Of a stretch of 64,000 bases of DNA, positions 1 to 9,099 are shown one piece after another (the stretch's first letter is position 1; each line of letters begins with the position of its first letter). The translations under genes and the position numbers were made by a program. The notes under the pieces were generated by a model that saw nothing but the letters and a program-made list of their open reading frames with translations, was not told the origin of the DNA and searched no databases. The DNA is from Nonlabens agnitus. Lineage in GTDB: Bacteria; Bacteroidota; Bacteroidia; Flavobacteriales; Flavobacteriaceae. The stretch lies in contig NZ_MQUC01000003.1 of the NCBI RefSeq assembly GCF_002994045.1, forward strand, positions 782,501 to 846,500, written 5' to 3'.

Positions 1-1471
1 GTTTTATAAGTTGCTCTGGATCTTTGGAACTTTTCAGTGGTATAGAAATTACTTGCTCTTTATTGAAGCCAAGGTCTTTGGATCTTAAAAACTCCAACTG
101 ATTCCACAATACCAGCGTACCGCTAATCAGTAAAATGGCAATAGAAAACTGAACAACCATCAAGCTATCTCTTAAATAGTTTTTACCTGTATTCAATACC
201 TTTCCTTTAAGTGCTTGTAATGTTTCCAATCGGCTCATAAGAAGGGCTGGATAACCACCGGCAAGAAGTGTGATGATTACAAATCCTAAAACCATAAATA
301 GTAAAACTGATGGATCTGTCAACACGTTAAATGTGGCTTTTGTTCTAAATAGATTCTGAAAGGATGGCAGTAATATGAGTGCGATGCCGTAGGCGAGGAT
401 GATGGAGCTTATAAAAACGAGCATGCTTTCTCCCCAAAATTGAAAGAAGAGTTGGCGCCCATTGGCGCCTAATGTTTTACGCATCCCTATTTCTTTAAGT
501 CTTTTGGTTCCTTTACCTATGCTCATGTTGATAAAGTTCACGCTGGCAATAAAAATGATAAGTAGGGCAATACACAGGATAAGGTACTGCAGGTTCTTGC
601 TCACCTTTATCATACCATTAGAAATACTGGTAAAGTTGATATCAGTAAGCGGCAGCAGTTTTATTTGTCTATAGTTTCCATTAGGATCTGCCTGTGCGCC
701 ATCACGTTTTGAATTGGCAATATCATTTGCATAATGAAGTGCAGAGAATGCTGAAGTTGAAGATTCAAAGGTCTTGGGGTCAATCCCATCTTTTAATTGA
801 ACATAAACCTCATGGTTGTGATTGTCCCAGCGATCTACATTGTCTGCATAAATTCCAGCGGGCAGATTTGTAAAATTGAAAATCACGTCAAATCCAAGGC
901 TGCTGGTATCTGGGAAATCTTTGAGTATTGCAGTTACGGTAACCGGTACTTGTTCTCCTTCTTGTTGAAGGATAAAACTTTTACCAATAGGATTCTCTTC
1001 TCCAAAAAATCGTTTGGCGGCGTACTCTGTAATTACAGCATCATTTTTATCGGTTAGTAATTTATTAGCATTCCCAGCAACAACGGGAAAGGTGAATATA
1101 TTGAAAAATGAAGGGTCTACCCAAGAGGCACTAGCGGTAAAGCTTTTGTCATCAATAATAATGGATGGCGAGCCCGATTGAAATCTTGTAATATGTGCAA
1201 TTCCAGGAACTTCTTCTTTCAAGGCATGAGCAAAGGGAACTGGATTTGCTACACCAGAGACCGTTCCTTGTGGTGTTTGCTCATTTGTGTACACTTGATA
1301 AATGGAGTCGCCATTTTCATGAAATTGGTCGTGAGACAGCTCAAAAATGGTAAACGTAATTAGTATAAAGGCAACAGCAAAAGCTGCAGTGAGACCTAGG
1401 ATATTAAGCGCTGTGAAGGTGCGTTCCTTCCACAAGTTTCTTAAGGCTATCTTGATATAATTCTTGAACAT
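1..1471 (-). CDS. FtsX/MacB-type ABC transporter permease, 3' end outside window
   Basis: Reading the minus strand from an ATG at 1471, an open frame of 490 codons runs off the window start with no stop. The protein starts MFKNYIKIALRNLWKERTF and has an N-terminal membrane segment at about residues 20-42. A periplasmic MacB_PCD-like domain follows, then an FtsX-type segment with the family motif KRLKEIGMRKTLGANGRQLF. Such permeases sit in the inner membrane and pair with a MacB/LolD-like ATPase, using ATP hydrolysis to drive substrate export or envelope remodelling without forming a classical channel. The neighbouring 810-residue permease starts almost identically, so this is probably a tandem duplicate in the same operon. 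The gene is last in view of the minus-strand operon. Only about 60% of the expected 800 residues is present. Confidence 0.9.
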   Translation of the reverse strand, partial: MFKNYIKIALRNLWKERTFTALNILGLTAAFAVAFILITFTIFELSHDQFHENGDSIYQVYTNEQTPQGTVSGVANPVPFAHALKEEVPGIAHITRFQSGSPSIIIDDKSFTASASWVDPSFFNIFTFPVVAGNANKLLTDKNDAVITEYAAKRFFGEENPIGKSFILQQEGEQVPVTVTAILKDFPDTSSLGFDVIFNFTNLPAGIYADNVDRWDNHNHEVYVQLKDGIDPKTFESSTSAFSALHYANDIANSKRDGAQADPNGNYRQIKLLPLTDINFTSISNGMIKVSKNLQYLILCIALLIIFIASVNFINMSIGKGTKRLKEIGMRKTLGANGRQLFFQFWGESMLVFISSIILAYGIALILLPSFQNLFRTKATFNVLTDPSVLLFMVLGFVIITLLAGGYPALLMSRLETLQALKGKVLNTGKNYLRDSLMVVQFSIAILLISGTLVLWNQLEFLRSKDLGFNKEQVISIPLKSSKDPEQLIK

Positions 1472-1500
1472 GATGTGTTGTTTTATGGTTGATGTTTTTA

Positions 1501-1516
1501 CGCTTTCGCGAAAGCG
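1501..1516. repeat. Palindrome CGCTTTCGCGAAAGCG, intergenic copy
   Basis: Perfect 16-bp palindrome in the 50-bp gap between the two tandem permease genes, 5 bases beyond the stop of the upstream (810-residue) gene. It belongs to a family found at least 14 times in the window in perfect or near-perfect form. In RNA it would form a hairpin within the operon transcript. Confidence 0.9.
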
Positions 1517-1521
1517 AACTT

Positions 1522-3954
1522 CTATTCTGATCTCAAACTATTGACGGGATTTGCAATGGCTGCCTTGATACTTTGATAACTCACCGTAACAATAGCTACA
1601 ACAATGACCAATAATGCAGATACGGTAAGTACTTGCCAGCCTATCTCTATACGGTACGAGAAGTCCTGTAGCCATTTATTCATGGCAAACCAGCCTAACG
1701 GCAATGCGATGATGGTGGCAATGGCAACTAACTTCAAAAAGTCAGTAGTGAGTCCAACTGTGATTTGAGTAACGCTTGCGCCTAAAACTTTGCGAACGCC
1801 TATTTCTTTGGTTCGGTTTTGAGCGTTGAAAGCGGCGAGTCCAAATAGTCCCAAACAAGCAATGAAAATGGAAAGTCCTGTAAACACGATAAAAATGCTG
1901 CCAAGACGACGTTCTTCCTTATAAGAAGTATCAAATGCATCGTCCATAAAACGATAGTCGAATGGCTGGCCTGGTGCTCTTTTTGTCCAAATGTTTTCAA
2001 TGGCACTAATGGCTCCAGCAAAGTCCGCTGTTTTTAGTTTTACTGCCATGGAACCCGTGGAGCGATCCATAAAAAGCCCAAGTGCTCCTATGTCGTCACG
2101 TAGTGATTCATAATGAAAATCTTTGATCACACCTATGATGGTAAAGTATACAGGCGCTTCTTGATCAAGCTCTTGTGTAACTCTTTTACCTAGCGCCTCA
2201 TTTGCAGTAACACCTAAAGTTTTAAGCGTTGATTCATTGATAATTAGAGAAGTAGAATCAGCAACCGATTGACTGTTAAAATTACGTCCCGTGATCATTT
2301 CTAGATCTAGAGTTTTGATATAATCTTCATCCACGCGCCAGGTTTGCATTTGTACCGCATCTTGTTGATCCAACTTCCCTTCTTGAAAAAATGAACTATT
2401 TGATCGGGAAGAAGGCACTGGCATAAAACTGCTTACTGTGGCATTCTGTACGGCGCTCAATTGCAATATATCTTGCTTCAAAGCAGCGACTTGGTCACCT
2501 GCGGCATAAGCGTCATTGATGATAAGGACTTGTTCTTTGTCAAATCCAAGATCTTTACTCTGTATAAAATCGAGTTGCTGGAAAACAACCAGTGTTCCTA
2601 CAATCAGGAATACGGATATGCCAAATTGAAAAACCACCAGGAAGCTTCTAATGTTCCACTTGCTGCTGCTTTTAAAATTGGAGCCTTTTAGTGTTTCTAC
2701 TGGGACAAATTTTGAGATCACAAAAGCAGGATAACTACCTGAGAATAACCCTAACAATAAAGTGGCTACAAGGATAATAAGGTAGAACCATGGCTTTGCA
2801 AACGGTATCTCGATGGAGCGACCGGCAAGATCGTTGAAATAGGGCATGGCGATAAATGCAATGATCAATGCCACGACCATAGAGGCAAACGCCACAAGTC
2901 CAGATTCCGTTAGGAATTGAATGACCAATTGACTTCTATTAGAGCCTAGTGTTTTACGTATACCAACTTCTTTAGATCGCTTCAAAGAATGGGCGGTGGA
3001 TAAATTCATGAAGTTCACACAAGCCAGAAAAATCAAGAAAAAGCCTATGAAGGATAGGATATAAATGTTCTGAATCGTTCCTTTTTCACCCATTTCTATG
3101 GAGCTATCGCTGTACAGATGAATATCAGTTAGAGGAATGGTATGATATCTCAAATAATTACCGGAAGCTTCGAAGGATTCTGCCGTCATACCAGGAAAAG
3201 TGCGTTGCGCCCATGGCAAAACGTACTTTTCCAACAAACCGTCCAGTTGATTTTGAAAGGTTACCATGTCAGTACCAGGCACCACTTTAATAAAAGTGAA
3301 ATAGTTATTGCTTCCCCAAATATCTTCGCGAGAAGCTACATTGCCAGCCATCGCCATAAAAACACTATAGTCTTTCAAGAAGGAATTTTTGGGTAGATCT
3401 TCTAGAACGCCAGTCACCTTATAAGTGGTGTTATTATTAAGGATGATACTTTTACCAACGGCATCAATAGTCCCGAAATGATTCATAGCCGCACTGCGTG
3501 TAATCACCATGGTATTGACCTCTTTTAGGGCTGTTTTTTCATTCCCAGCGATCAGGTCAAGGCCAAAGAATTCTAGAAAAGTAGAGTCGGCAAATGTGGT
3601 GTTGAGTTCTTTGATGTTGTCCGTTTTATCGCTGGCTCTAAATAAATTGCTGCCTTGATTTCTAAAGCGTACGCTATTTTCCACCTCAGGGAAATCTGTT
3701 CTTGCGACTTGTGCTAGTGGTGGAGCAGTTTCTGCTGTTTTGATTTCAGCACCACCAAATTTGATGTCCATATCAATGCGATAAATACGATCTGCATCTG
3801 CAAACATATTATCGTGATTGAGCTCTTCATAGATATAAAGACCTATCAAAACACCGCCAGCCATGCCTATAGCAAGACCTAGCGTATTGATTAAGGTGAA
3901 AAAGGGTTGCTTCTTCAGACTACGGAATGCGATTTTGATATAATTCTTGAACAT
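1522..3954 (-). CDS. FtsX/MacB-type ABC transporter permease (810 aa)
   Basis: Full-length inner-membrane permease with two halves, each carrying an FtsX domain. There is a membrane segment at residues 20-42 and a large periplasmic MacB_PCD domain to about 250. A three-helix FtsX segment follows with SLKRSKEVGIRKTLGSNRSQ. A second membrane segment and periplasmic domain come next, and the C-terminal FtsX unit contains RTKEIGVRKVLGASVTQI. This double MacB_PCD-FtsX layout of about 800 residues is typical of Bacteroidota. It lies between the ATPase gene (4017) and a second permease (1471), so it very likely works with that ATPase and the adaptor at 4838-6124 in efflux of a small molecule or peptide. 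The substrate cannot be read from the sequence. Confidence 0.93.
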   Translation of the reverse strand: MFKNYIKIAFRSLKKQPFFTLINTLGLAIGMAGGVLIGLYIYEELNHDNMFADADRIYRIDMDIKFGGAEIKTAETAPPLAQVARTDFPEVENSVRFRNQGSNLFRASDKTDNIKELNTTFADSTFLEFFGLDLIAGNEKTALKEVNTMVITRSAAMNHFGTIDAVGKSIILNNNTTYKVTGVLEDLPKNSFLKDYSVFMAMAGNVASREDIWGSNNYFTFIKVVPGTDMVTFQNQLDGLLEKYVLPWAQRTFPGMTAESFEASGNYLRYHTIPLTDIHLYSDSSIEMGEKGTIQNIYILSFIGFFLIFLACVNFMNLSTAHSLKRSKEVGIRKTLGSNRSQLVIQFLTESGLVAFASMVVALIIAFIAMPYFNDLAGRSIEIPFAKPWFYLIILVATLLLGLFSGSYPAFVISKFVPVETLKGSNFKSSSKWNIRSFLVVFQFGISVFLIVGTLVVFQQLDFIQSKDLGFDKEQVLIINDAYAAGDQVAALKQDILQLSAVQNATVSSFMPVPSSRSNSSFFQEGKLDQQDAVQMQTWRVDEDYIKTLDLEMITGRNFNSQSVADSTSLIINESTLKTLGVTANEALGKRVTQELDQEAPVYFTIIGVIKDFHYESLRDDIGALGLFMDRSTGSMAVKLKTADFAGAISAIENIWTKRAPGQPFDYRFMDDAFDTSYKEERRLGSIFIVFTGLSIFIACLGLFGLAAFNAQNRTKEIGVRKVLGASVTQITVGLTTDFLKLVAIATIIALPLGWFAMNKWLQDFSYRIEIGWQVLTVSALLVIVVAIVTVSYQSIKAAIANPVNSLRSE

Positions 3955-3983
3955 GCTTCTTGGTTTTAGTTGGTTGATGAGTT

Positions 3984-3999
3984 CGCTTTCGCGAAAGCG
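3984..3999. repeat. Palindrome CGCTTTCGCGAAAGCG, intergenic copy
   Basis: Perfect 16-bp palindrome in the 62-bp gap between the ATPase stop codon and the start of the 810-residue permease. With the copies at 1501 and 6256, three intergenic gaps of this locus carry one. Confidence 0.9.
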
Positions 4000-4016
4000 A
4001 AAAAGACATAAAAAAT

Positions 4017-4718
4017 TTACACGTCTACGGCAGCTTTGTAATCTGCAAGCACATTTTCTGTCACTTTTTGACCGTCTAGCATCCTGATGATTCTGTGGCT
4101 GTATTTTGCATCGTGCTCGCTGTGAGTTACCATGATGATGGTCGTTCCAGCTTGATTGAGCTCAATGAGTAAGTCCATTACTTCGTTACCATTAGCGCTG
4201 TCCAAATTTCCCGTTGGCTCATCGGCAAGGATGAGTTTTGGGTTATTTATTACTGCTCTAGCGACGGCAACACGTTGCTGTTGACCACCAGAAAGTTGTT
4301 GTGGGAAGTGTTTGCGACGGTGCATGATTTGCATCTTTTCAAGGACTTCTTCCACACGCTTTTTACGCTCAGCAGGTTTGACGCCAGTGTAGATCAAAGG
4401 AAGTTCTACGTTTTCAAAAACGGTCAACTCATCAATAAGGTTGAAGCTTTGGAATACGAATCCTATGTTGTGCTTTCTTAACTCTGCACGTTTTTGCTCG
4501 TTGAAACCAGCAACCTCAGTGCCATTGAATATAAAACTACCGCCATCTGGATCGTCCAGTAATCCAAGGATATTGAGTAATGTGGATTTCCCACAACCTG
4601 ATGGTCCCATGATGGCAACAAATTCTCCTTCATTAACGGTAAAGGATAATTTGTTGAGTGCCACGGTACGCACTTCTTCAGTGGCGTAGTATTTTTCTAA
4701 ATCGGTTATTTTGATCAT
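4017..4718 (-). CDS. ABC transporter ATP-binding protein, MacB/LolD type
   Basis: The 233-residue cytoplasmic ATPase has all nucleotide-binding motifs: Walker A GPSGCGKST (residues 38-46), Q-loop region FVFQSFNLIDELTVFENVELP, signature LSGGQQQR, Walker B LILADEP followed by TGNLDS, and the H-loop in MVTHSEHD. The FNLIDELTV segment and the compact length place it with the LolD/MacB/FtsE-like o228 family, which energises FtsX-like permeases. It lies between the adaptor gene and two permease genes on the same strand and probably forms one complex with them. It starts at the ATG at 4718, directly before MIKITDLEKYY. Confidence 0.95.
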   Translation of the reverse strand: MIKITDLEKYYATEEVRTVALNKLSFTVNEGEFVAIMGPSGCGKSTLLNILGLLDDPDGGSFIFNGTEVAGFNEQKRAELRKHNIGFVFQSFNLIDELTVFENVELPLIYTGVKPAERKKRVEEVLEKMQIMHRRKHFPQQLSGGQQQRVAVARAVINNPKLILADEPTGNLDSANGNEVMDLLIELNQAGTTIIMVTHSEHDAKYSHRIIRMLDGQKVTENVLADYKAAVDV

Positions 4719-4755
4719 GGTGTAGGTTTTTATTCGTTGGTTATTTTTTTTATTC

Positions 4756-4830
4756 GCCCTCGACTAGTTCAGGCTTTTATTGTTGTTTTATTTTCTTCCC
4801 TAATAGTTCTCGACTAGGCTGGAACTGCCA
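4756..4830. repeat. Two copies of a CTCGACTAG-containing repeat
   Basis: The gap between the adaptor and ATPase genes holds the word CTCGACTAG at 4759-4767 and 4809-4817. The second copy is framed by AGTTC (4805) and GAACT (4822), giving a small hairpin. It resembles the TTCTCGACTG...GAACTGAC-type intergenic repeats I associate with flavobacterial genomes, but the family assignment is from memory only. It is distinct from the CGCTTTCGCGAAAGCG palindrome found in other gaps of this locus. Confidence 0.5.
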
Positions 4831-4837
4831 CCGGCAA

Positions 4838-6124
4838 CTATTCCTTCAAAACTAATTCCTGTACGTCGCCATAATTATCATAGCTACTGGTGATCACTTT
4901 ATCGCCAGGTTCAAGACCGCTTAGGACTTCGTAATATTCTGTGTTTTGACTGCCTAGTCTTATATCTACTTTGTAGGCCGTATTTCCATCTTCACTTACC
5001 TTGAAGATCCAGTTCCCACCGGTTTGCTGGAAGAATCCACCTTTAGGGATCAACATCGCTTGCTTCTCCTGGCTTAAGGCAAGTCGTATTTGTAGCGTCT
5101 GTCCACGGCGTATGCCTTCTGGCACTTCTTGACTGAAAACCATGTCGACTTGAAAGCGTCCGTTTGTCACTTGCGTAAATACCTTTTTGATTTCCAACTC
5201 ATACGACTCACCAATGAATGAGAAACTTCCCGTTTGTCCATTGTAGATTCTAGAGATATAGTGCTCATCAATCTCAGCACGAACTTTAAAACCACTAAGC
5301 ACATCTATTTGACCTAATCGTTCGCCTTTATTTTTGGATTGACCTATCTCTGCATCTAGCGAGGTCAATTGACCATCAACCGGCGCTCTAACGATGAGGT
5401 CAGCCACCTTACGGCGCATTAATTCCAACGCATTTTGTGTTCTGGCATACGAACTTTGCGCCTGACCAGCTTCTTGTTTTACGGAAAGTGAATCTTCTTT
5501 TAGCAATGCCTTAGACAGTTTCATACGTTCTACTTGGTAGTTATAATTATTTTCAGACTGAATCAATTCTTGCCTTGCGATGGCATCTTTGGAATACAGT
5601 TTTTTATTCAACTCATAAACACGACGCGCTTCGATCAGGCTATTTTCTACGTCTGTGTTTTGATTTAATCTATTAATGGTATTTTGACGCGCCGCATTTT
5701 GTGAGATTTGCATCTGGGTCAAGAGATTGTACACCGACGTTTCTTGGTTGACGAGGCTTAATTCAAGGTCGGTGTTGGACAATCTCATAATAGGCTCTCC
5801 TTTTTTCATGATGGCACCATCTTCCACAAACTTTTCCTCCACACGACCACCTTCTAGTGCATCCAGATAAATAGTAGTGATAGGTAAGACGATCCCATTC
5901 ACAGGAATATTTTCTTGAAAAACGCCCTGTGTTGCTGCTGCAATACTGATACGTTCTTTCTCAACGTTTAATTTAGAACCGCCCATGGAAGAAAAAATCA
6001 CGTAAATAATCAGGGCTACTAGTAGCACAACGCCAGCAATCATCAGGACTGTTTTCTTGTTAAAGCGTTTTTTTTCTAATTGGATATCCATTGGATTGGT
6101 ATTGTTTTCTATACTCTTTGGCAT
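4838..6124 (-). CDS. HlyD/MacA-family periplasmic adaptor subunit
   Basis: The 428-residue adaptor has an N-terminal cytoplasmic tail, one membrane anchor at about residues 25-46 (TVLMIAGVVLLVALIIYVIF), and a split lipoyl domain whose second half includes LIVRAPVDGQLTSLDAEIGQS. A long helical hairpin at about 120-245 is rich in Q, N, R and E. Beta-barrel and membrane-proximal domains form the C-terminus. Such proteins bridge an inner-membrane ABC or RND pump to an outer-membrane exit duct. No TolC-like gene is visible in this window, so the duct may be encoded elsewhere. It is the first gene of the minus-strand export operon and diverges from the response regulator at 6299. An inverted repeat, TGGCAT/ATGCCA, overlaps its start codon. 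Confidence 0.92.
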   Translation of the reverse strand: MPKSIENNTNPMDIQLEKKRFNKKTVLMIAGVVLLVALIIYVIFSSMGGSKLNVEKERISIAAATQGVFQENIPVNGIVLPITTIYLDALEGGRVEEKFVEDGAIMKKGEPIMRLSNTDLELSLVNQETSVYNLLTQMQISQNAARQNTINRLNQNTDVENSLIEARRVYELNKKLYSKDAIARQELIQSENNYNYQVERMKLSKALLKEDSLSVKQEAGQAQSSYARTQNALELMRRKVADLIVRAPVDGQLTSLDAEIGQSKNKGERLGQIDVLSGFKVRAEIDEHYISRIYNGQTGSFSFIGESYELEIKKVFTQVTNGRFQVDMVFSQEVPEGIRRGQTLQIRLALSQEKQAMLIPKGGFFQQTGGNWIFKVSEDGNTAYKVDIRLGSQNTEYYEVLSGLEPGDKVITSSYDNYGDVQELVLKE

Positions 6125-6134
6125 AATGATGCCA
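6119..6134. promoter_or_regulatory. Inverted repeat over the adaptor start codon
   Basis: TGGCAT-AATG-ATGCCA is a perfect 6-bp inverted repeat with a 4-base spacer. It includes the ATG of the adaptor gene (6122-6124). It could be an operator or could hide the start codon in the mRNA; the sequence alone does not decide. Confidence 0.3.
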
Positions 6135-6200
6135 TAAACTTTATTTACAGGTAATCAGTTACTTACGATTTTAATATAAAATAAAAGTGTTCGGTTTTGA

Positions 6201-6213
6201 TACACTTGGTGTA
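6201..6213. promoter_or_regulatory. Inverted repeat TACAC-TTG-GTGTA in divergent promoter region
   Basis: Perfect 5-bp arms around a 3-base centre, roughly midway between the divergent adaptor and response-regulator genes. A dyad here is a reasonable binding site for the neighbouring NtrC-type regulator, but a convincing -24/-12 sigma-54 promoter was not found next to it. Confidence 0.3.
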
Positions 6214-6255
6214 CGCAGTTGATACAGATGTGGTTATGAAGAATAAAGGCGATCT

Positions 6256-6271
6256 CGCTTTCGCGAAAGCG
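6256..6271. repeat. Palindrome CGCTTTCGCGAAAGCG, upstream of response regulator
   Basis: Perfect 16-bp copy, 27 bases before the response-regulator ATG at 6299. It is directly followed by a second, different palindrome at 6273-6288. Confidence 0.9.
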
Positions 6272-6272
6272 G

Positions 6273-6288
6273 AATACAAATTTGTATT
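6273..6288. promoter_or_regulatory. 16-bp palindrome next to response-regulator start
   Basis: AATACAAATTTGTATT is a perfect palindrome ending 10 bases before the ATG at 6299. It overlaps TATTATTG (6285-6292), a loose match to the Bacteroidota -7 box TANNTTTG. The position suits an operator, for example for autoregulation of the two-component pair. Confidence 0.35.
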
Positions 6289-6298
6289 ATTGTAACCT

Positions 6299-7645
6299 AT
6301 GCAGCTTAAGAACGCCCAAATTTTAGTCATCGACGACGATGAAGATGTGTTGATTGCCATGCGGTTACTGCTTAAGTCCAAAGTAAAGGAAGTAGTCGTC
6401 AATAAGAATCCGAACATGATCCAAAGCCTTATGGCAGGCCAAAAGTTTGATCTAGTCATTCTAGATATGAATTTCAATGGGCTGGTAAATACGGGTAACG
6501 AAGGCATTTTCTGGCTCAACAAAATCAAACAGCATTCACCCGACATGGACGTTATTTTGATCACGGCCTATGCTGATATCGATCTTGCCATACGCTCGTT
6601 GAAATTGGGAGCTTCTGATTTTATGGTCAAACCCTGGAAGAATGTCAAGGTGCTGGAAACCATAACAGATTTGCTTGCTAAAAAAGGCAATGGCAGGCCG
6701 AAAAAAATTGCACTCGACTCCAAAACACGTATGATAGGCGATAGCGCACCCATGCAGGATGTGTTTATGAAAGTGAAAAAAGTAGCTTCAACAGATGCTA
6801 ATATTCTAATTCTAGGAGAAAATGGAACTGGTAAAGAGCTCATTGCACAGGCCTTGCACGAGCAATCGCACCGCAAGGACATGCCGTTTGTGAAAGTCGA
6901 TGTAGGCGCGTTGACGTCCACATTGTTTGAAAGCGAATTATTTGGTTATAAAAAAGGAGCATTTACAGACGCTCGCGAGGATAGAAAGGGAAGGTTTGAA
7001 GCCGCTCATGGCGGTACACTTTTTCTGGATGAAATAGGGAATATCACCTTGCAACAGCAGGCTCGATTGCTTTCTGTGTTGCAAAATCGTAGGGTTACTC
7101 CTTTGGGCTCAAATGAATCCGTCCCTATTGATATTAGGCTAATTTGTGCTACCAACCTCACCATTCAAAATCTTGCAGATGAGCAGCGATTCCGCAAGGA
7201 TTTGATGTACCGCATCAATACGGTTGACATCACCGTACCGCCATTGCGCGACCGTGATAATGATCTAGAATTACTTGCAAATTACTTCATTGATCAATAC
7301 GCTGAAAAATATGGCAAGGTAGCACCACAAATGCAGCCTAGTTTCTTGAAGAAATTACACGAGCACCGATTTCCTGGGAATGTTAGGGAATTACAATACG
7401 CTCTTGAACGTGCTATCATTATGAATGATGGTAATGTATTAGATGGTGATGATTTGACATTCTCAGCGATGGAGAGTGATGCTATTCCAGATCAAGCTCC
7501 TCAAACAAGCAACTTAGAAGATTTAGAAAAAGCTACGATTCTAAATGTCATTGATAAAAACAACGGCAATATTTCAAAATCAGCCAAAGAATTGGGACTA
7601 ACAAGAACCGCGCTGTACCGCAGGCTGAATAAATATGACTTATAA
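6299..7645 (+). CDS. Sigma-54-dependent response regulator, NtrC family
   Basis: This 448-residue regulator has three domains. A receiver domain (1-125) carries the acidic pocket IDDDED and the phosphoacceptor Asp56 in VILDMNF. An AAA+ domain (about 140-375) has Walker A GENGTGKE, the sigma-54 contact loop GAFTDA and the sensor region CATNLTIQNLADEQRFRKDL. A Fis-type helix-turn-helix at the C-terminus ends ISKSAKELGLTRTALYRRL. Phosphorylation by the kinase encoded next, which overlaps by 11 bases, should trigger assembly of a ring that opens sigma-54 promoters. Divergence from the export operon suggests that operon as a target. Confidence 0.95.
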   Translation: MQLKNAQILVIDDDEDVLIAMRLLLKSKVKEVVVNKNPNMIQSLMAGQKFDLVILDMNFNGLVNTGNEGIFWLNKIKQHSPDMDVILITAYADIDLAIRSLKLGASDFMVKPWKNVKVLETITDLLAKKGNGRPKKIALDSKTRMIGDSAPMQDVFMKVKKVASTDANILILGENGTGKELIAQALHEQSHRKDMPFVKVDVGALTSTLFESELFGYKKGAFTDAREDRKGRFEAAHGGTLFLDEIGNITLQQQARLLSVLQNRRVTPLGSNESVPIDIRLICATNLTIQNLADEQRFRKDLMYRINTVDITVPPLRDRDNDLELLANYFIDQYAEKYGKVAPQMQPSFLKKLHEHRFPGNVRELQYALERAIIMNDGNVLDGDDLTFSAMESDAIPDQAPQTSNLEDLEKATILNVIDKNNGNISKSAKELGLTRTALYRRLNKYDL

Positions 7646-8978
7646 CAATTACGCCTTTTTTCTTTTTCTCAGGATCTGCGGACTTTTATCGTCAGCATTT
7701 ATTCTGTCGTATGGAGTTTTAGAATCGCAATTGTATTTTATTATTGGTGGCGCTGTTTTCACGCTCGGTTTTTTTATCAATATCTATCGTTATGTTACCA
7801 AACGATTTGTAGAAATGGATGATTTCTTTGAATCGGTCAAATATCGAGATTTCTCTAGATGGTTTGTGGAAGATCGAGGTTCTCAAGATATGCGACGATT
7901 GCATAAAGGGTTCAACCTGGTAAATAGAACCATCAAAGAGATCAATAACGATCGTCAAGCGCAGTTTGTGTATTTACAGAAAATTCTTGCGATGGTCAAC
8001 GTTGGGATCATTGCTTTCAATGTAGAAACAGGTGCCGTGCTATGGATCAATGATTCGTTCTTGAAGTTACTTGACTTTCCTAGTTTTAAGAACATCAGCT
8101 TTGTCAAGTCAAGGAGGCCTGAAATTTTTGAAGAGTTGTTTGATAAATACCATACCACCATCACATCGACGACCTTGCGCATGCGACAAGAAGATATTGA
8201 GGTGCTAATTTCAGATACTGTTTTTGAAGTTGAGGATACTTCTTTTAAACTGGTGGTCATTCAAAATATTGAGGACACGTTAAATCATAATGAAAGCGAG
8301 GCATGGAAAAAGCTATTAAGTGTCATGACCCATGAGATCATGAACAGTATCGCGCCTATCTCTTCACTTGCAGAAACATTAGAAACTAATTTAAAAGAGT
8401 CCATTGAAAAGCCTGCGCTTCAACTCACAGATCCAGAGGATGTTCTGGCAGGAATATCCAGTATCAAGAAGAGGAGTGAAGGACTTATGAAGTTTGCTCA
8501 AACCTATCGCAGCCTCAATAAAGTGACTCATTTAAACAGAACAGAGGTATATGCAAAAGATTTACTTGATAGTATTCAAAACCTCTTGCAACCATCTATA
8601 AAGGAAAAGGAAGTCAAGCTAGAATTTGAGGTATCAAATCCTAAGCTACAGTTAGAAATCGACAGTTACTTAATTGAGCAAGTCTTGATCAATTTGATTG
8701 TAAACGCCATTGAAGCAACAGAAGATTTTGAGTCTCCACAAGTAATGGTTCAAGCGATGACCAATTCCAAGGGAAATATTCAAATCATCATTAGAGATAA
8801 CGGTAGCGGAATTCCAGCCGAAATCATGGAAAGTGTTTTTGTGCCTTTTTTCAGCACAAAAAATCGTGGTAGCGGCATAGGCCTAAGTCTTTCCAAACAA
8901 ATCATGACACTGCATCAAGGTAAAATACAATTAAGGAACCTAGAGCCTAGAGGAACGGAGGCTCGATTGATATTTTAG
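7635..8978 (+). CDS. Membrane sensor histidine kinase
   Basis: The 447-residue kinase has two closely spaced N-terminal membrane helices (about 8-28 and 33-50) with almost no periplasmic loop. A HAMP/PAS-like linker (about 60-215) follows. The dimerization box has the phosphorylated His233 in VMTHEIMNSIAP. The catalytic ATPase domain has an N-box (LINLIVNAIEA), G1 box DNGSGIP, F-box VFVPFFSTK and G2 box GSGIGLSLS. This domain plan is common in Bacteroidota NtrB-like kinases paired with sigma-54 regulators. The start codon lies inside the end of the response-regulator gene, indicating translational coupling. With no sizeable extracytoplasmic domain, it probably senses a membrane or cytoplasmic signal. 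Confidence 0.94.
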   Translation: MTYNNYAFFLFLRICGLLSSAFILSYGVLESQLYFIIGGAVFTLGFFINIYRYVTKRFVEMDDFFESVKYRDFSRWFVEDRGSQDMRRLHKGFNLVNRTIKEINNDRQAQFVYLQKILAMVNVGIIAFNVETGAVLWINDSFLKLLDFPSFKNISFVKSRRPEIFEELFDKYHTTITSTTLRMRQEDIEVLISDTVFEVEDTSFKLVVIQNIEDTLNHNESEAWKKLLSVMTHEIMNSIAPISSLAETLETNLKESIEKPALQLTDPEDVLAGISSIKKRSEGLMKFAQTYRSLNKVTHLNRTEVYAKDLLDSIQNLLQPSIKEKEVKLEFEVSNPKLQLEIDSYLIEQVLINLIVNAIEATEDFESPQVMVQAMTNSKGNIQIIIRDNGSGIPAEIMESVFVPFFSTKNRGSGIGLSLSKQIMTLHQGKIQLRNLEPRGTEARLIF

Positions 8979-9099
8979 AGGTTTATCAGCAAATTAAAGC
9001 TCCTTGACCATTTCCTGATTTTCTTTTATCGCGCTGCAATTGAGAACCGAATTTAAGCGAAAAATAGATTTAAATTATATTATAAAAACACTGTGCTGA

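Noticed and set aside
6125..6298. A sigma-54 promoter for the export operon
   Set aside because: The best candidate, TGGCA-N6-TGC on the minus strand at 6121-6134, has wrong spacing and overlaps the start codon.
6163..6564. A 133-codon minus-strand frame covering the response-regulator start
   Set aside because: The opposite strand encodes an intact receiver domain with its catalytic Asp, so this is a shadow frame.
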